Positions 1 to 10,050 of a DNA stretch of 64,000 nt are shown one piece after another (position 1 is the first letter of the stretch; each line of letters begins with the position of its first letter). The translations under genes were made by a program, and so were the position numbers. The stretch spans positions 15,208,001-15,272,000 of the forward strand of contig NC_079880.1 in the NCBI RefSeq assembly GCF_029227915.1, read 5' to 3'. Source of the DNA: Hydractinia symbiolongicarpus (lineage: Eukaryota; Cnidaria; Hydrozoa; Anthoathecata; Hydractiniidae). The notes under the pieces were generated by a model. It did not search any database and was not told where the DNA came from. It worked only from the letters and a program-made list of their open reading frames with translations.

Positions 1-47
1 AGACAGACAAGACAGACAGGACAGACAGGACAGACAAGACAGACAGA
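1..47. repeat. (GACA/GACAGACA) microsatellite
   Basis: Simple tandem array of AGACAGACA/GGACAGACA units at the left edge; it probably continues outside the window. It abuts the end motif (TATTATTATAAGAGACTA) of the dispersed repeat family also seen near 6350-6372, which is likewise preceded by an ACAGACAC stretch. Confidence 0.85.
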
Positions 48-145
48 AGCTCCGTATTATTATAAGAGACTAGCCAAAGTCCCGTGGAAGAATCCACTGA
101 ATCTCTCATCAAGTCCATTTGATGGATGCCAAATAAAAACATAGA
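48..145 (+). repeat. Junction of two fragments of the TGACGTCA dispersed repeat family
   Basis: Bases 48-72 match the end of the 5637-6374 repeat copy (TATTATTATAAGAGACTA). From about 70 a second fragment starts with CTAGCCAAAGTCCCGTGGAA, matching the start of that copy and, inverted, 6668-6740. So an end and a start of the same family sit back to back here. The start contains a short internal inverted repeat (GTGGA..ATCCAC). Confidence 0.6.
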
Positions 146-834
146 ACACAATTATTTGAATTTTTAAAAGTCACAATTTGCATTATTCTATATTTATACC
201 CGCTGAAACAAAACGTCCAAAAAAAAGCATGTGCAGCAATAAGAAAATAACAATAAAAGAGAGAAAAAAAGCCCTTGGATTGAGGTTGCTTACAATCTGC
301 GTTATATGTATACCCGCTGAAACAGAACGCTCAAAAATATAAGCAGGTAAAACAACAAATATAAATGCAACAGGTCTAATAAAATCGAAGGTTGCTAACA
401 ACGGTTATGTAAAAATCTAAATCTACTAAAATTATATACTTGCTTTATGCCAGAAGTACACCAGGGAAAATGGTATACCAGACATTAGAAAAAACCGTTA
501 AGTCACACAAAAAAGGGTTATTGCAAAATTGCCACAGCGTACAGTTTCTAATGCATCATACCAAATTAGCTATTTAGTCTATTGCATACAGCAACCCTCC
601 CAATGCGCAAACGTGCCGTGCATGATAACAGTGCAGTGTTTTCGAATTTAAGAATCGAATAATATTTTAAACGGTAACATTGATTTAACTTTGTTTACAT
701 TAAGGTTTATTATAACGACACAACCCACGTCATAGCGTTAAAACCAGTAACAACGGAAAAATTACTTTTTATAGTTTATAAAATTCTTATCTAGGATATA
801 CACCGTGTATTTTATAAGAATTGTGTTATTCCGT

Positions 835-1542
835 TTCGGTCTTAATGTTCTTGACTGTCTTGACAAATACTATTTTCCTAATATATTTTTAGCAGGGCTA
901 TATTAATAAAATAAAGCTTGCTATAAGTTGTTATAGCTAATGGCAAATTCTGCTACATGTAATAGCCCATTGCATTGAACAGAAAAGGTTGAGTTTGTGA
1001 GATACGCAATAAAAAAGTAAACTTCTAATTAAATTATACAAATTTTTATATTAGAACAAACAATCAAGTTTAGACATATTCTGACCCGTTGTTTAGAGTA
1101 TATTCTTACAAAGAAAAGTTCTTAACTTTCTTGTCAAATGTTATCCTCCTGGCCTGAATATACAATGTCTCAATAAAATAAAGCTTGCTGTATATTGCTA
1201 AAGCTATTGATAATTTTTTTAAATTTAGAACAAAAAATCGAGGTTAGACATATTCTTAGAATATTCTGAACTTCTGACACATTGTTTAAAGTATATATAT
1301 TATTACAAAAAAGTTTTTAACTTTCTTGACAAATACTATCCTCGTTATTCTTAATTATATTCTTAGCATGTCTATGTCCTGAAAAGATATAATGACTTTA
1401 TAAAATAAAGCTTGCTATAAGTTGCTATAACTATTGGCAAATTCTTTTTATATTTATTTAGAACAAACAATCGAGGTTGGACATATTATTAAGATATTCT
1501 TAACTGACCCTGAGTATATTCTTACAAAAAAAATATGTTCAG
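835..1542. repeat. Degenerate tandem repeat, about 230-270 bp units (3 copies)
   Basis: Three diverged direct copies are marked by ATAAAATAAAGCTTGCTRTA at about 906, 1173 and 1400, by AGAACAAACAATCRAGTTTAG-like blocks, and by a shared TCTTGACAAATACTAT block. The spacing is about 267 then 227 bp. There is no coding content; this is a satellite-like or repeat-internal array. Confidence 0.7.
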
Positions 1543-2454
1543 GCTGAAGACAAACTTCATATTTAAGGGAAAGTTTAGCTGGAAGCGTGTAAACGGCTTA
1601 AAAACGCTATTTACCTAAATTCATTTCTATACCAGATAATCTAAACAACACACCAGCTTTCTTTCGCATTCTCAGTAGGCCGCTAGCTAGCGTTCTCTGG
1701 ATAAAAAGTCCAATCAGTTTTTTACTTCGATTACTAAACTTGTAAATGTATAGCTAGCTACAATTGTCTGATACATTTCCAATCAGTTTTCTTTTTGACG
1801 TTATATCATCGTACGTTTTTCTTTTTTATAACAAATATTTCTGACAACAACATAAACTTTTTTTATTCTCGCTCGACAACAACAGTCGTTTTGTTTTTCA
1901 CATTTTAGATTCGAATTACATTCATATTCGAATGCGATACCACCTCGGTCCCAGAACACAAAAATGGAAAATATAGAAGAAACAAATAAGCTTTAATCTA
2001 ACCTCATGATGAGTAAACAATGTTTGAAGTAACTTTTTTCATGATTACTTTGAAAAAGAGACAACCTTCTTCGCTTCGGTTTTCTTTTTTTAGTTGATTA
2101 GCAAATTGTTTCCGTTAGATAGGCGCGCACATGGTAAATCGGGGGTAAAATTAAAGTATTCTATCTATAACGACCAACGGGGCTTTTAAAACAAAACAAG
2201 AAAAAACTATAAAAACAGTTAAAAATAAAATAAAAATTAGTTTTAATAAAATAAAAAAAAGATTTTTATTTTTTAAAGTAATAAGAAAAGACGATTAAAT
2301 GTTTAAATAGTAACCCCCTGATTTGCGTTTTCTTTAACTTGGTAAATTTTAGCGTAACGCCACGTTGTAAGAAAGGGACCCGTACTTTGCGTGTCGTGGA
2401 CTCACATGGTCACTCACACAAAAGAAGAAAAATGGAAAAATATTTTGCTTTAGA
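1543..2454. other. AT-rich sequence, nothing recognised
   Basis: No credible ORF, RNA gene or repeat boundary seen. A CACCTCGGTCCCAG block near 1940 resembles one arm of the short hairpin family at 6556 and 28706. Confidence 0.5.
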
Positions 2455-3032
2455 TTTTTTGCTGACGTCAGCAGTGCATATACAAAAAGAAAATTGGTGA
2501 AATTTAGTCATTCGTTGTCTGTAAGGTGTAGAGGTTGAAACGTTGATCAAAATAATGTAAAGTATCTTATGTTATTGACAAACGCTTAAGGAGATATAAG
2601 GGCTTAAAAATTTTGCTGACGTCAGCAAGTCCCTACCAAAAGTTCCAAAAAAAATTTCTTCACAACTTCGTACACCCGTTGCATTCATCGTATAGATCTT
2701 GAAATGCTGATCAAGAAAATGTATAGGAGCATGAACTTTTGACAAACGGTTGCAGAGATATTGGGGTTTGAAGGTTTTGTGATGACGTCGTCAACCCGTC
2801 CATTCCGAAACGGATTCAGGGACCCAGGTTTGGGAAACTTACCCAAATTTGTCCCAGGTGGTCCCTAGTTGCTTACGCGGTGAAAAATCACTGACGTCAC
2901 CACCTCTTTTCCAAGTTATTTGGCCTCAAAGGTTTAAGTGCACTGTAATGGCTTTATTTATTTAATATAGGATATTGACGTTAAAGTAGTGTTATTGACG
3001 TCGCGCCGTAACGTCAGAAAATTTAACATATG
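2455..3032 (+). repeat. TGACGTCA dispersed repeat family, copy 1
   Basis: About 580 bp closely matching 5700-6275, including long shared blocks around CATTCCGAAACGGATT, GGACCCAGGTTTG, CAGGTGGTCCCTAGTT and TTAATATAGGATATTGACG. The first half consists of diverged subunits of about 155-165 bp, each opening with a (C/A)TGACGTCAGC palindrome (near 2462, 2617 and 2782). It is non-coding. The start present in the 5637 copy is missing, so this copy is truncated. The class of element is not known. Confidence 0.8.
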
Positions 3033-3776
3033 ATTTAAGTTGTTGCTTTTTTCCTCGGTGATCATGAACTCTTCCACCGCTATTAGCTTGACTTCGCGTA
3101 AGTCGCTAAAGTCGAAAACCACCAGCCGTTTATGTAGTGAATAACAAATGTTTACTTATCGTAGAATATTGTACAAATTGATTTAGATTTTGCAGGATCT
3201 TTTTTGATGGAAAGGGAACAGCATTAAATATCATTGAAAACTAATAGTTATGACGGTTTTGAATGAAATATGTTCATATCAAACAACTTAATGGGTAGCC
3301 CTAAAAATATCATAACCGGCTCATTTGTGTTTTTAGAAGCTGGCCACTTAATTATCTTAGGCAGTAAACAAACCAAACTGTTAAAAACATTATGTCAAAT
3401 ATTTCAAATGAGAAGGTATGATACTTTTTTTCCGGTTTGATAGAACTAACAATAATTCGCAACAAGTAGGAATTAGCAACATAACGGGGCAATCACCCAA
3501 AGAAACATTTTCTAGGTAGGGATTCTCCAAGTGACAGTTCTATAGAGGTAAATTAGCGGAGAAGCAATTATTTGGGGGAAGGCAATCATCCAGGGAGGAA
3601 TTGTCTTAAAACCTGTTCAACTACAATCCATTACAAAATATTTAGAGACAAAAGTTTCGTATTTCGAATGTCGTCCCCACAAGTAGTTATATAGGTTTTT
3701 TTATACTATTTCCATGCAGTTTGAAGTTGCCAAAGCTCACTGTTTAATGTTCACACTCGGCTTAGGACATAGGATC
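3033..3776. other. Intergenic AT-rich sequence
   Basis: No supported gene or RNA. The short open frame over 3714-3923 runs into the MITE that begins at 3780 and is not a gene. Confidence 0.5.
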
Positions 3777-4497
3777 TTAAGGCGGGTTTCCACTCAAACG
3801 AATGCGATCGATTCGATCGACGTCAATCGAATCGATCGGCGTTTTTATGAAAATTGGTTTCCACTTACATTCGACCATGCTTCGATTGATGGCGACTTAA
3901 TCAAACTTATTTCAAAACAATAACACAAATTTGATATGAAATAATGATATTGAGCATGTACTTAGAATTTCATGACATATAAATACAATAACCAAAATTA
4001 TTTTCAAATATTCCTCTAAAATTTCTCAGCCATTTCCCTACCAACTTTTTGTTTAGTGAGACTGTCTTAAAAACTTTTCAAGGAATTGTCCCAAGACACT
4101 GAAGTCCGCGAACTTATTCTACAAATGTTATCTAAATCCCTCAACATTCATCTGCGAATAATCACTTATCGGTGATGAATTTCCATCTTTTAACGGTTGC
4201 TTGTGTTACATAGTGTTTGCTGTTGCTGCATCAAACATGCAATCAAATTTTCGTTTGTTTATAATGTTTTCAGCCATTTTTCTCATTTTCCCGCTTCTCA
4301 ATAAATGTTCATTTCTTTGTCGAATTGTTAACACCACATGGGTATAAATCAATCTCATTGGATAAATTTCAATCGATCGACGAAAAATTCGATCGAATTC
4401 GACCGCCAGGTCGACGTCGATGGACGAAAATTATGCAATGTTCTATTTTTAGTAACATCGATTCGACCGCATTCGTTTGAGTGGAAACCCGCGTTTA
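3777..4497. mobile_element. Non-autonomous PIF/Harbinger-type MITE (715 bp) with TTA target duplication
   Basis: The element body is 3780-4494. Both ends carry the inverted repeat A(G/C)GCGGGTTTCCACTCAAAC continuing into GAATGCG, nearly perfect over about 27 bp. The flanking trinucleotide TTA is duplicated at 3777-3779 and 4495-4497, the PIF/Harbinger target signature. The subterminal parts are rich in palindromic ATCGAT/TCGATCGA/GTCGAC motifs. There is no transposase inside, so mobility would need one in trans. Its end resembles that of the Harbinger copies at 15003 and 19604 (GGCCGTTTTCCACTC) without being the same family. Confidence 0.88.
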
Positions 4498-5528
4498 GGT
4501 TTTATGATTAGATTCAAACTCTAAAAATGTGCTAATTTTTTTCTCAAATGACGTCGTTAAAAAATACTTTATTCTTATACTTTCTACTTTACAAAATAAA
4601 ATTTGAAGTCAGCTTACGATTCATATGTATTTCTCAGCAAACAAAGAACACTTGGAACATATCGAAACTAGATAGAGTATATTATTTGTAAAATGCTACT
4701 GATTTATATAAAAAACTCACCTTACGTTAAACGAGAATTGTGTCTGTTTTCCACAAATTTGTGAATGTCGGTTAAATCTTTCTCCATAACAACTTTTTAA
4801 ATTATGTAAGCAAAAGTAATTTGATCCGCACATTGAGTTAATTGTTGTCATTATTATGTCATTGTGGTTTATCTGTGTTTATAAAAAACGTTTTACCAGG
4901 GAATAAAGCGAACAAAACCATGTATAATTTACAAAAGTAAATGTCATTTTAAAACCATAAATATTTACAAGATAAATATATTCAATTTCCCATGGAACAC
5001 TACCCTATTTAAAGTTAAGATATTCTTTCGGGTCTTTCGAGTTTGGAGGCACCAATCTTTATACCTTGATCCACGGAGAGCTTGAATATTTATAGAGCAG
5101 TGCTACATGTGCCAGGCTTAATAGCCATCCTCTGAATAAACAAAACCAGTTGGATATATAATGCGTTATTTGTTTGCCTTAAATAGTTATGTAAAGCCAT
5201 ACATGCCAATACATATTTCTCTGTATTTTCGGTGTTTGCTGTTATAGGAGTGGAAAATATAACAATAACTTTCGCGTTTTTGGCCTTTTTTTTCGCAAAA
5301 GTTTTTGCCTTTAGAAATTTCAGAACAGCAAAACGCAGAAGTTTTTTCGCGCGAAATCATAGTCAAGCGAGAAAGCTGTTTGACGAGAAAAAATCTTTCT
5401 TTTCCAAGCAAATTTAAGACCCCTCCTGAAATTCGTTGTTATCAAAAAATCAACTTTTAAAACGCAAAAAAAAAATATTTTATTTTTTGCTTATTTGCGA
5501 AAGTTTTTTCACGCGAAAAAAACAAACT
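4498..5528. other. AT-rich sequence, no gene recognised
   Basis: Two overlapping opposite-strand open frames (5187-5417) lie over a stretch rich in TTTTTCGC/GCGAAAA motifs and look like chance frames in palindromic low-complexity DNA. Nothing else was seen. Confidence 0.5.
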
Positions 5529-5556
5529 AATTTATTTATTTATTTATTTATTTAAC
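5529..5556. repeat. (TTTA)n microsatellite
   Basis: About seven TTTA units in a row. Confidence 0.85.
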
Positions 5557-5636
5557 ATCAAATCGGGTTCCATATAAAAATATGGTTCTTCTCCCCATAA
5601 ATTAAAAATACAAATGAAAATTTGTTAATATATCTA

Positions 5637-6374
5637 TACTAGTCGATAAAGCCCGTGGAAATATCCACCGAGGCAGGATAAAAATGAAAAAGAAGCGTTA
5701 TTTGAATTTTGATGACGTCAGCAAACTATCCACAAAAAATAAATTAGAACCTTGTTTTTACGTTGCCTTTATTATGTAGACCTTAAAGCGCTGATCAGGA
5801 AAATGTATGTAATCACGTGCTTTTGATCAATGGTTAATGAGATTTACGGGTTTAAAAATTTTGCTGACGTCAGCAAAGTCCCTAATAAAAGTACAGAAAA
5901 TTATATTTCGAAATTTGTATACCTGTTGTCTTCATGTTATAGCTCTTGAAACGCTGATGAAGAAAATGTATAGGATCATGTACTTTTGACCAACGGTTAC
6001 GGAAATATTGTGGTTTAAAGGTTTTTTGATGACGTCATAAACCCGTTCATTCCGAAACGGATTTGGGGACCCAGGTTTGAAAAAATTACCCAAATTGGTC
6101 CCAGGTGGTCCCTAGTTACCCACGCGGTGAAAAACATTGACGTCACCAACTCGATTCCAAGTTATTTGGCCTCAAAATTTTAGGTGCACTGTAATGGCTT
6201 CAATAATTTAATATAGGATATTGACGTTAAAGTAGTGTTATTTTCGTCGCGCCCTAACGTCAAAAAATTTAACATATTAGACATAACTTTTTCGGCAACA
6301 TCAAAGGAAAATGAAGACATTCACTTTGCCTGTTACAAACAGACACAGTCTCTGTATTATTATAAGAGACTATT
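5637..6374 (+). repeat. TGACGTCA dispersed repeat family, fullest copy
   Basis: About 735 bp from CTAGTCGATAAAGCCCGTGG to TATTATTATAAGAGACTA. TGACGTCA palindromes recur near 5711, 5865, 6029 and 6137. The subunits around the first three are spaced about 154 and 164 bp, the same layout as the copy at 2455. The 3' end has TCTC...GAGA able to pair across an AT loop, followed by CTA, which resembles a Helitron terminus, but no 5' TC/insertion-site proof was found. Non-coding. Confidence 0.8.
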
Positions 6375-6555
6375 TTGGTATCGGTATCGGTAGATATACT
6401 AAATGATTCAAGTTTTTATATTTCTCTTTTATGTGTTTTTTGAACTATTAATTTCTTATACTTTGAGTATAACTTTGGAAGATTTGCCGTTTGCAATAAA
6501 CTAAACAGCTGATTTTGTATGACTTTGAAAGATGTTAGATTTTTTTTATTGTGAG

Positions 6556-6631
6556 CAACCTCGATCCCAGGGCTTTTTTCTCTTTTTGCTATCCCGTTAT
6601 AAAAGAGACAAAGAGCCCGGGGTCGAGGTTG
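6556..6631. repeat. Short GC-anchored hairpin repeat (family copy)
   Basis: Inverted repeat: CAACCTCGATCCCAGGGC at the left pairs with GCCCGGGGTCGAGGTTG at the right, about 76 bp overall with a pyrimidine-rich centre. A second copy with the same arms is at 28706-28758. It may be a tiny MITE or foldback; no function is inferred. Confidence 0.75.
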
Positions 6632-6667
6632 AAATGTGAGTTTTGAAAATTCAAATTACTGAGATCT

Positions 6668-6740
6668 ATATTTTTATTTGGCACCCCTCAAAAGGACTCA
6701 ATAAGAGATTCAGTGGATTTTTCCAGGGGAATTCGGCTAG
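6668..6740 (-). repeat. Start fragment of the TGACGTCA repeat family, inverted
   Basis: On the minus strand it reads CTAGCCGAATTCCCCTGGAA then AATCCACTGAATCTC, matching 70-145 on the plus strand. It is truncated and lies just downstream of the LINE that ends near 6961. Confidence 0.65.
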
Positions 6741-6960
6741 TAATACAATAATACAATTATAAAATTTCCATAAAACGAAGTAAAACTGTGTCACATAATG
6801 CACAGGGAAAAGGAAATTAGAAAGATGGGCACATAAGAAAAAAAGGGTGTAGGCACAATAAACAAAGAAGTGCGAAAAACTATTGACGCAAAGAATTGAA
6901 GGAGGCAATATGACAAGCTAGATTAAAATTATGTCTCAAGAATCTTAGCTAAGGCTTTAT

Positions 6961-8172
6961 CTAAATAAAACGTTTAGAATCTTTAGAGAAATGTTTGTAG
7001 CTTTGTGTTTTTCGAAGGTTTTCAGGAAGTGCATCAAATATTCTTGCTTGATCTTGAAACGTTTTGCTTTCTCCAATGCTAACAGTTGGTTCTCGAGAAG
7101 ATGATCGCAACTTTCTTCTAGGCTCGTGAAATTCAACCTTTAAGTAGGCTGGACATTCTGGGTCGAATTTCGATTTATAAACAAGTTTCACCGTATTCCA
7201 GTCAATCAATTCGTTTACAGGGAGCCATTTCAGTTTGGTTATGTCCCCAAGAGTAGCATACCTGGACAGCACGTACCTAGCAGTTATATTCTGTATCTTT
7301 TGTAATCTTTGCTGCAGGTAATGTGGTATCTGAGCGTATACTACATTGCCATAGTTCAATTTCGATAAAATTATAGCCTCTGCCAAGGAATTTATCACAT
7401 GAAAAGGAGTAAACCTACCAAATTTTCGTAATGCGCGAAGGGTTCCATAGGCGGACTTGATGATATTGCTAACTTGTTTATTCCAAGTTAGATTGTTATC
7501 GAATGTAATTCCAAGAAGTTTCACCTTCTCTTTTTGCTCTATAGAGTTTCCAGAACAACGAAGCAAGTAATTGCGATCATTTCCAAGCAGTTTCGATAGA
7601 CGTTGAGAATCAGAGATTATAAATTGAAGTTTCTCACTGTTAAAAAGAAGATTGTTAATTCGAGACCAAGAGAGTAATTCGTCAAGATCATTTTCCATTT
7701 CTTGGATGCACTGCTTAATATCTTTGATTTTGCAATGTCGATAGATAGTGGTATCATCTGCATATTGTATGGACTTTGCTGAGATATGATCGGAGAGGTC
7801 AATAACATAGAGATTGAACAGCACAGGGCCTAAAATGCCTCCCTGTGGCACAAGAAAGTTCATTTGTTGACAAGACGATTTCTGGTCATCAATCTGCACA
7901 TATTGATACCGATTGCTGAGGTAACTACTCAATATTTCAAGTGAATCCCGAGAAAAGTTCAGGTTGTGAAGTTTTTTAAGCAGAATCCCATGATCTATAG
8001 TATCGAATGCTTTGAAATAGTCTATCAAGATAGCCAAAGTAATTTCACTTTTTGACATTGCTGTCCTGATATCATCACGAAGTTTGAGGAGGAGTGTTGA
8101 TGTTGAGTGTCCTTTGCGAAGTCCTAATTGTGTTGTTTTATACAAGTGTTGTTGTTCAATGTAGGTGCACAA
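6961..8172 (-). CDS. Non-LTR retrotransposon reverse transcriptase (5'-truncated LINE)
   Basis: A 403-residue open frame covering the palm and thumb of a CR1/Jockey-like LINE reverse transcriptase. Residues 49-61 (LIDYFKAFDTIDH) hold the first catalytic Asp, residues 108-117 carry VPQGGILGPV, and YADD sits at 137-140. Residues 215-225 (KVKLLGITFDNNL) and the C-terminal half match the usual thumb/connection region of these elements. The endonuclease and fingers are missing, and the first Met is internal to the original ORF2, so this is a 5'-truncated copy. The remaining frame has no stop and the catalytic residues are intact, so the insertion is fairly young or slowly decaying. It cannot retrotranspose alone. 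CR1/L2-type is inferred from motif style only. Confidence 0.9.
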   Translation of the reverse strand: MCTYIEQQHLYKTTQLGLRKGHSTSTLLLKLRDDIRTAMSKSEITLAILIDYFKAFDTIDHGILLKKLHNLNFSRDSLEILSSYLSNRYQYVQIDDQKSSCQQMNFLVPQGGILGPVLFNLYVIDLSDHISAKSIQYADDTTIYRHCKIKDIKQCIQEMENDLDELLSWSRINNLLFNSEKLQFIISDSQRLSKLLGNDRNYLLRCSGNSIEQKEKVKLLGITFDNNLTWNKQVSNIIKSAYGTLRALRKFGRFTPFHVINSLAEAIILSKLNYGNVVYAQIPHYLQQRLQKIQNITARYVLSRYATLGDITKLKWLPVNELIDWNTVKLVYKSKFDPECPAYLKVEFHEPRRKLRSSSREPTVSIGESKTFQDQARIFDALPENLRKTQSYKHFSKDSKRFI

Positions 8173-8282
8173 TTGATTTAGGATTACCTATTAATAATAA
8201 AATAATAATAAAATTTGTTCCAAAAACCACGAAACGCAAAAGTTTATTCCATAAATTTCGCGTTTTTTTTCATACGCGCGAA

Positions 8283-9055
8283 AGTTTCTGCCCTTCAAGT
8301 ATACGCCATCGTGCCGAAAACATCCCGAACGTGTTTTTAATTACTCTACGGGCTCTAGAATGTCTGTAATTATAGATTCGTTGATCCTTGGACAAATTTT
8401 TTCTGGTGAAGTTGCAACCCGGTAGATCTTCACTCTCTGGTAAAATCAATGTTTTTTGTTCAAAACGTTTACCCATGATGAAATTGGCTAAGACTCCGCC
8501 TGTTATTGGCATATGCACCAACATCAAACATTGTGAAGCAATAATCAGCATCACAAATAGCTAAAAAAACTAAACTAAAAAACCTTTACAGTTATTGTAC
8601 AGAGTGTCAGCGTGCTTCAGATTTTCAATCCTGCTGTGCTTTCCATCAAGCGTTTCCATAATATGCAAGAAGTTCCAAACTTTTTCAAATTTATTAGATA
8701 TGTTAATATCTAGGGGTTTGTTTAGGGGTTTGTGGGCTTTGAAGAAGAATCTTTTAAGGATAAATAAATACCTTCGCTTTTTCCAGCAACTATGCAACTG
8801 AATACTGTTGATTTTTATTCGATACTTAATATCATTAAGTTAAAACTAATCGTGCTTTACCTGGTATGCATTTTCTAAAGCAAGTTGTTTTTTCTCGATT
8901 CTTTCTCGAACCAAGGATAACAAATGTGAAAAGCTTTCAGAGCTCATGCGTGAAAAAGGAAAATAATATTCGCTGTAATGTTGAAATTCTTGGTATAACC
9001 TATACAATAAACCACGCGTCAGTCTTTCTTTAAAAATGTCTCTTACCCAAACTTT
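8283..9055 (-). pseudogene. Decayed PIF/Harbinger transposase (DDE_Tnp_4 type)
   Basis: Read on the minus strand from 9055, successive frames give VWVRDIFKERL, then MSSESFSHLLSLV, then WNFLHIMETLDGKHSRIE (the IDGKH block with the first catalytic Asp, near 8660), then RIYNYRHSRARRV followed by KNTFGM (the block with the third acidic residue). These are in the order and style of Harbinger transposases such as the intact one at 18166-19485. The acidic residue expected before NTFGM is Lys here (IKNTFG rather than IENxFG). The section between 8797 and about 8850 has lost the helix-turn-helix region, and there are several frameshifts. Inactive relic of a different, older Harbinger lineage. Confidence 0.75.
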
Positions 9056-9919
9056 ACTTTTTAAAATTTAATTTCTCTTTTTCTTTCTTTTCATTTATCG
9101 ACAAAAATATAAAAAAATATCTTACCCTTCTAGCTCATCTTTGTTCAACATCTTGCGCTAAAACGTTCTCTTGTGTCCATCCCAAATATGATATACGCAC
9201 TTAGATACCTAGTGGGGACCAAGCTTGATGAAATGTTCTCAAAGTACTTTGACGTACTTATATTCAAATTACGGGGGTTGAATTATGCTTTTTACGGTCA
9301 CATTGTATTTTTTACCCCCTTATGCAATCAAATTTAAAAGTACGTCTGAATACAGTGAATTAAAGCAAATATCGTCCTGATGAAAAAACATGCGAAGTTA
9401 GTCGCATGATAATCAGTCAGTTTCTTACGTATTACGCCATATCATTTATAAATATGCGCCTGGCTATTTATAATATGTGCATGTGTGTATCTAATGTGCA
9501 TATCTACAGAAATTCAAATCAGCGCATTTTTAGAAAACACCCGGGAAGGTTTTTGTGTTCTGTTTTGTGTGCGAAATATTTTTTTGAAATTAAAACAAGA
9601 AGGCTTTTAGCTAAAAATTAAATACGTCCACTCGACTAGCTGGACATATCCTAGACCCGCCACTGGACATAAAGGATGATCTAAAATAAATTAATTAGGA
9701 TTAAATACTAGTGCAAATGCAGCTAAAATTTCCCGTTTATCATATAAATACACAAAATAATTTGTCTTGGCTGTCTAAAGACATGTCTACAGGTTGTCCA
9801 TTTACATGCCATGTTATTGCAGATACTTTATAAACTCTTAAAAGTTTCAACAAGAAATAACAAATACAGAAGTACATATGCTAAACGATACAAAATACAG
9901 ACAATACAAAAAATAACGA
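9056..9919. other. AT-rich sequence, no gene recognised
   Basis: The 71-codon open frame at 9406-9621 has no recognisable features. The part near 9840-9919 is presumably 3' flank of the minus-strand gene that ends at 10008. Confidence 0.4.
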
Positions 9920-10050
9920 GTCAATTTTACGCGAAGAAAAATGTGTCGACTTGCTGCAAGTGTTCTTTATGCAAAGAAAAGTAGTTTTGACTTGCTGCAA
10001 GTGTTCGTTACGCGAAGAAAAGTAGTGTCGACTTGTTGCAAGTGTTTGTT
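9920..10050. repeat. 41-bp tandem repeat, 3 copies, overlapping the 3' end of the membrane-protein gene
   Basis: Three direct units with TTGYTGCAAGTG blocks ending at 9960, 10001 and 10042, exactly 41 bp apart. In gene orientation the first unit encodes the last 13 or so residues (TCNKSTLLFFA) and the stop; the next two lie in the 3' UTR. Because 41 is not a multiple of three, unit gain or loss would change the protein's C-terminus. Confidence 0.85.

Noticed and set aside
183-401. 72-codon open frame, minus strand
   Set aside because: Hydrophobic but built on a local duplication (TATACCCGCTGAAACARAACG occurs twice); no start context or family feature.
3714-3923. 69-codon open frame
   Set aside because: Runs from flank into the Harbinger MITE; chance frame.
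5187-5417. Overlapping frames on both strands
   Set aside because: Sequence is rich in TTTTTCGC/GCGAAAA palindromes, which produce mirror-image frames; no evidence of coding.
5637-6374. Helitron interpretation of the TGACGTCA repeat
   Set aside because: The terminal hairpin and CTA look suggestive, but no consistent 5' TC, CTRR end or A/T insertion site could be shown.
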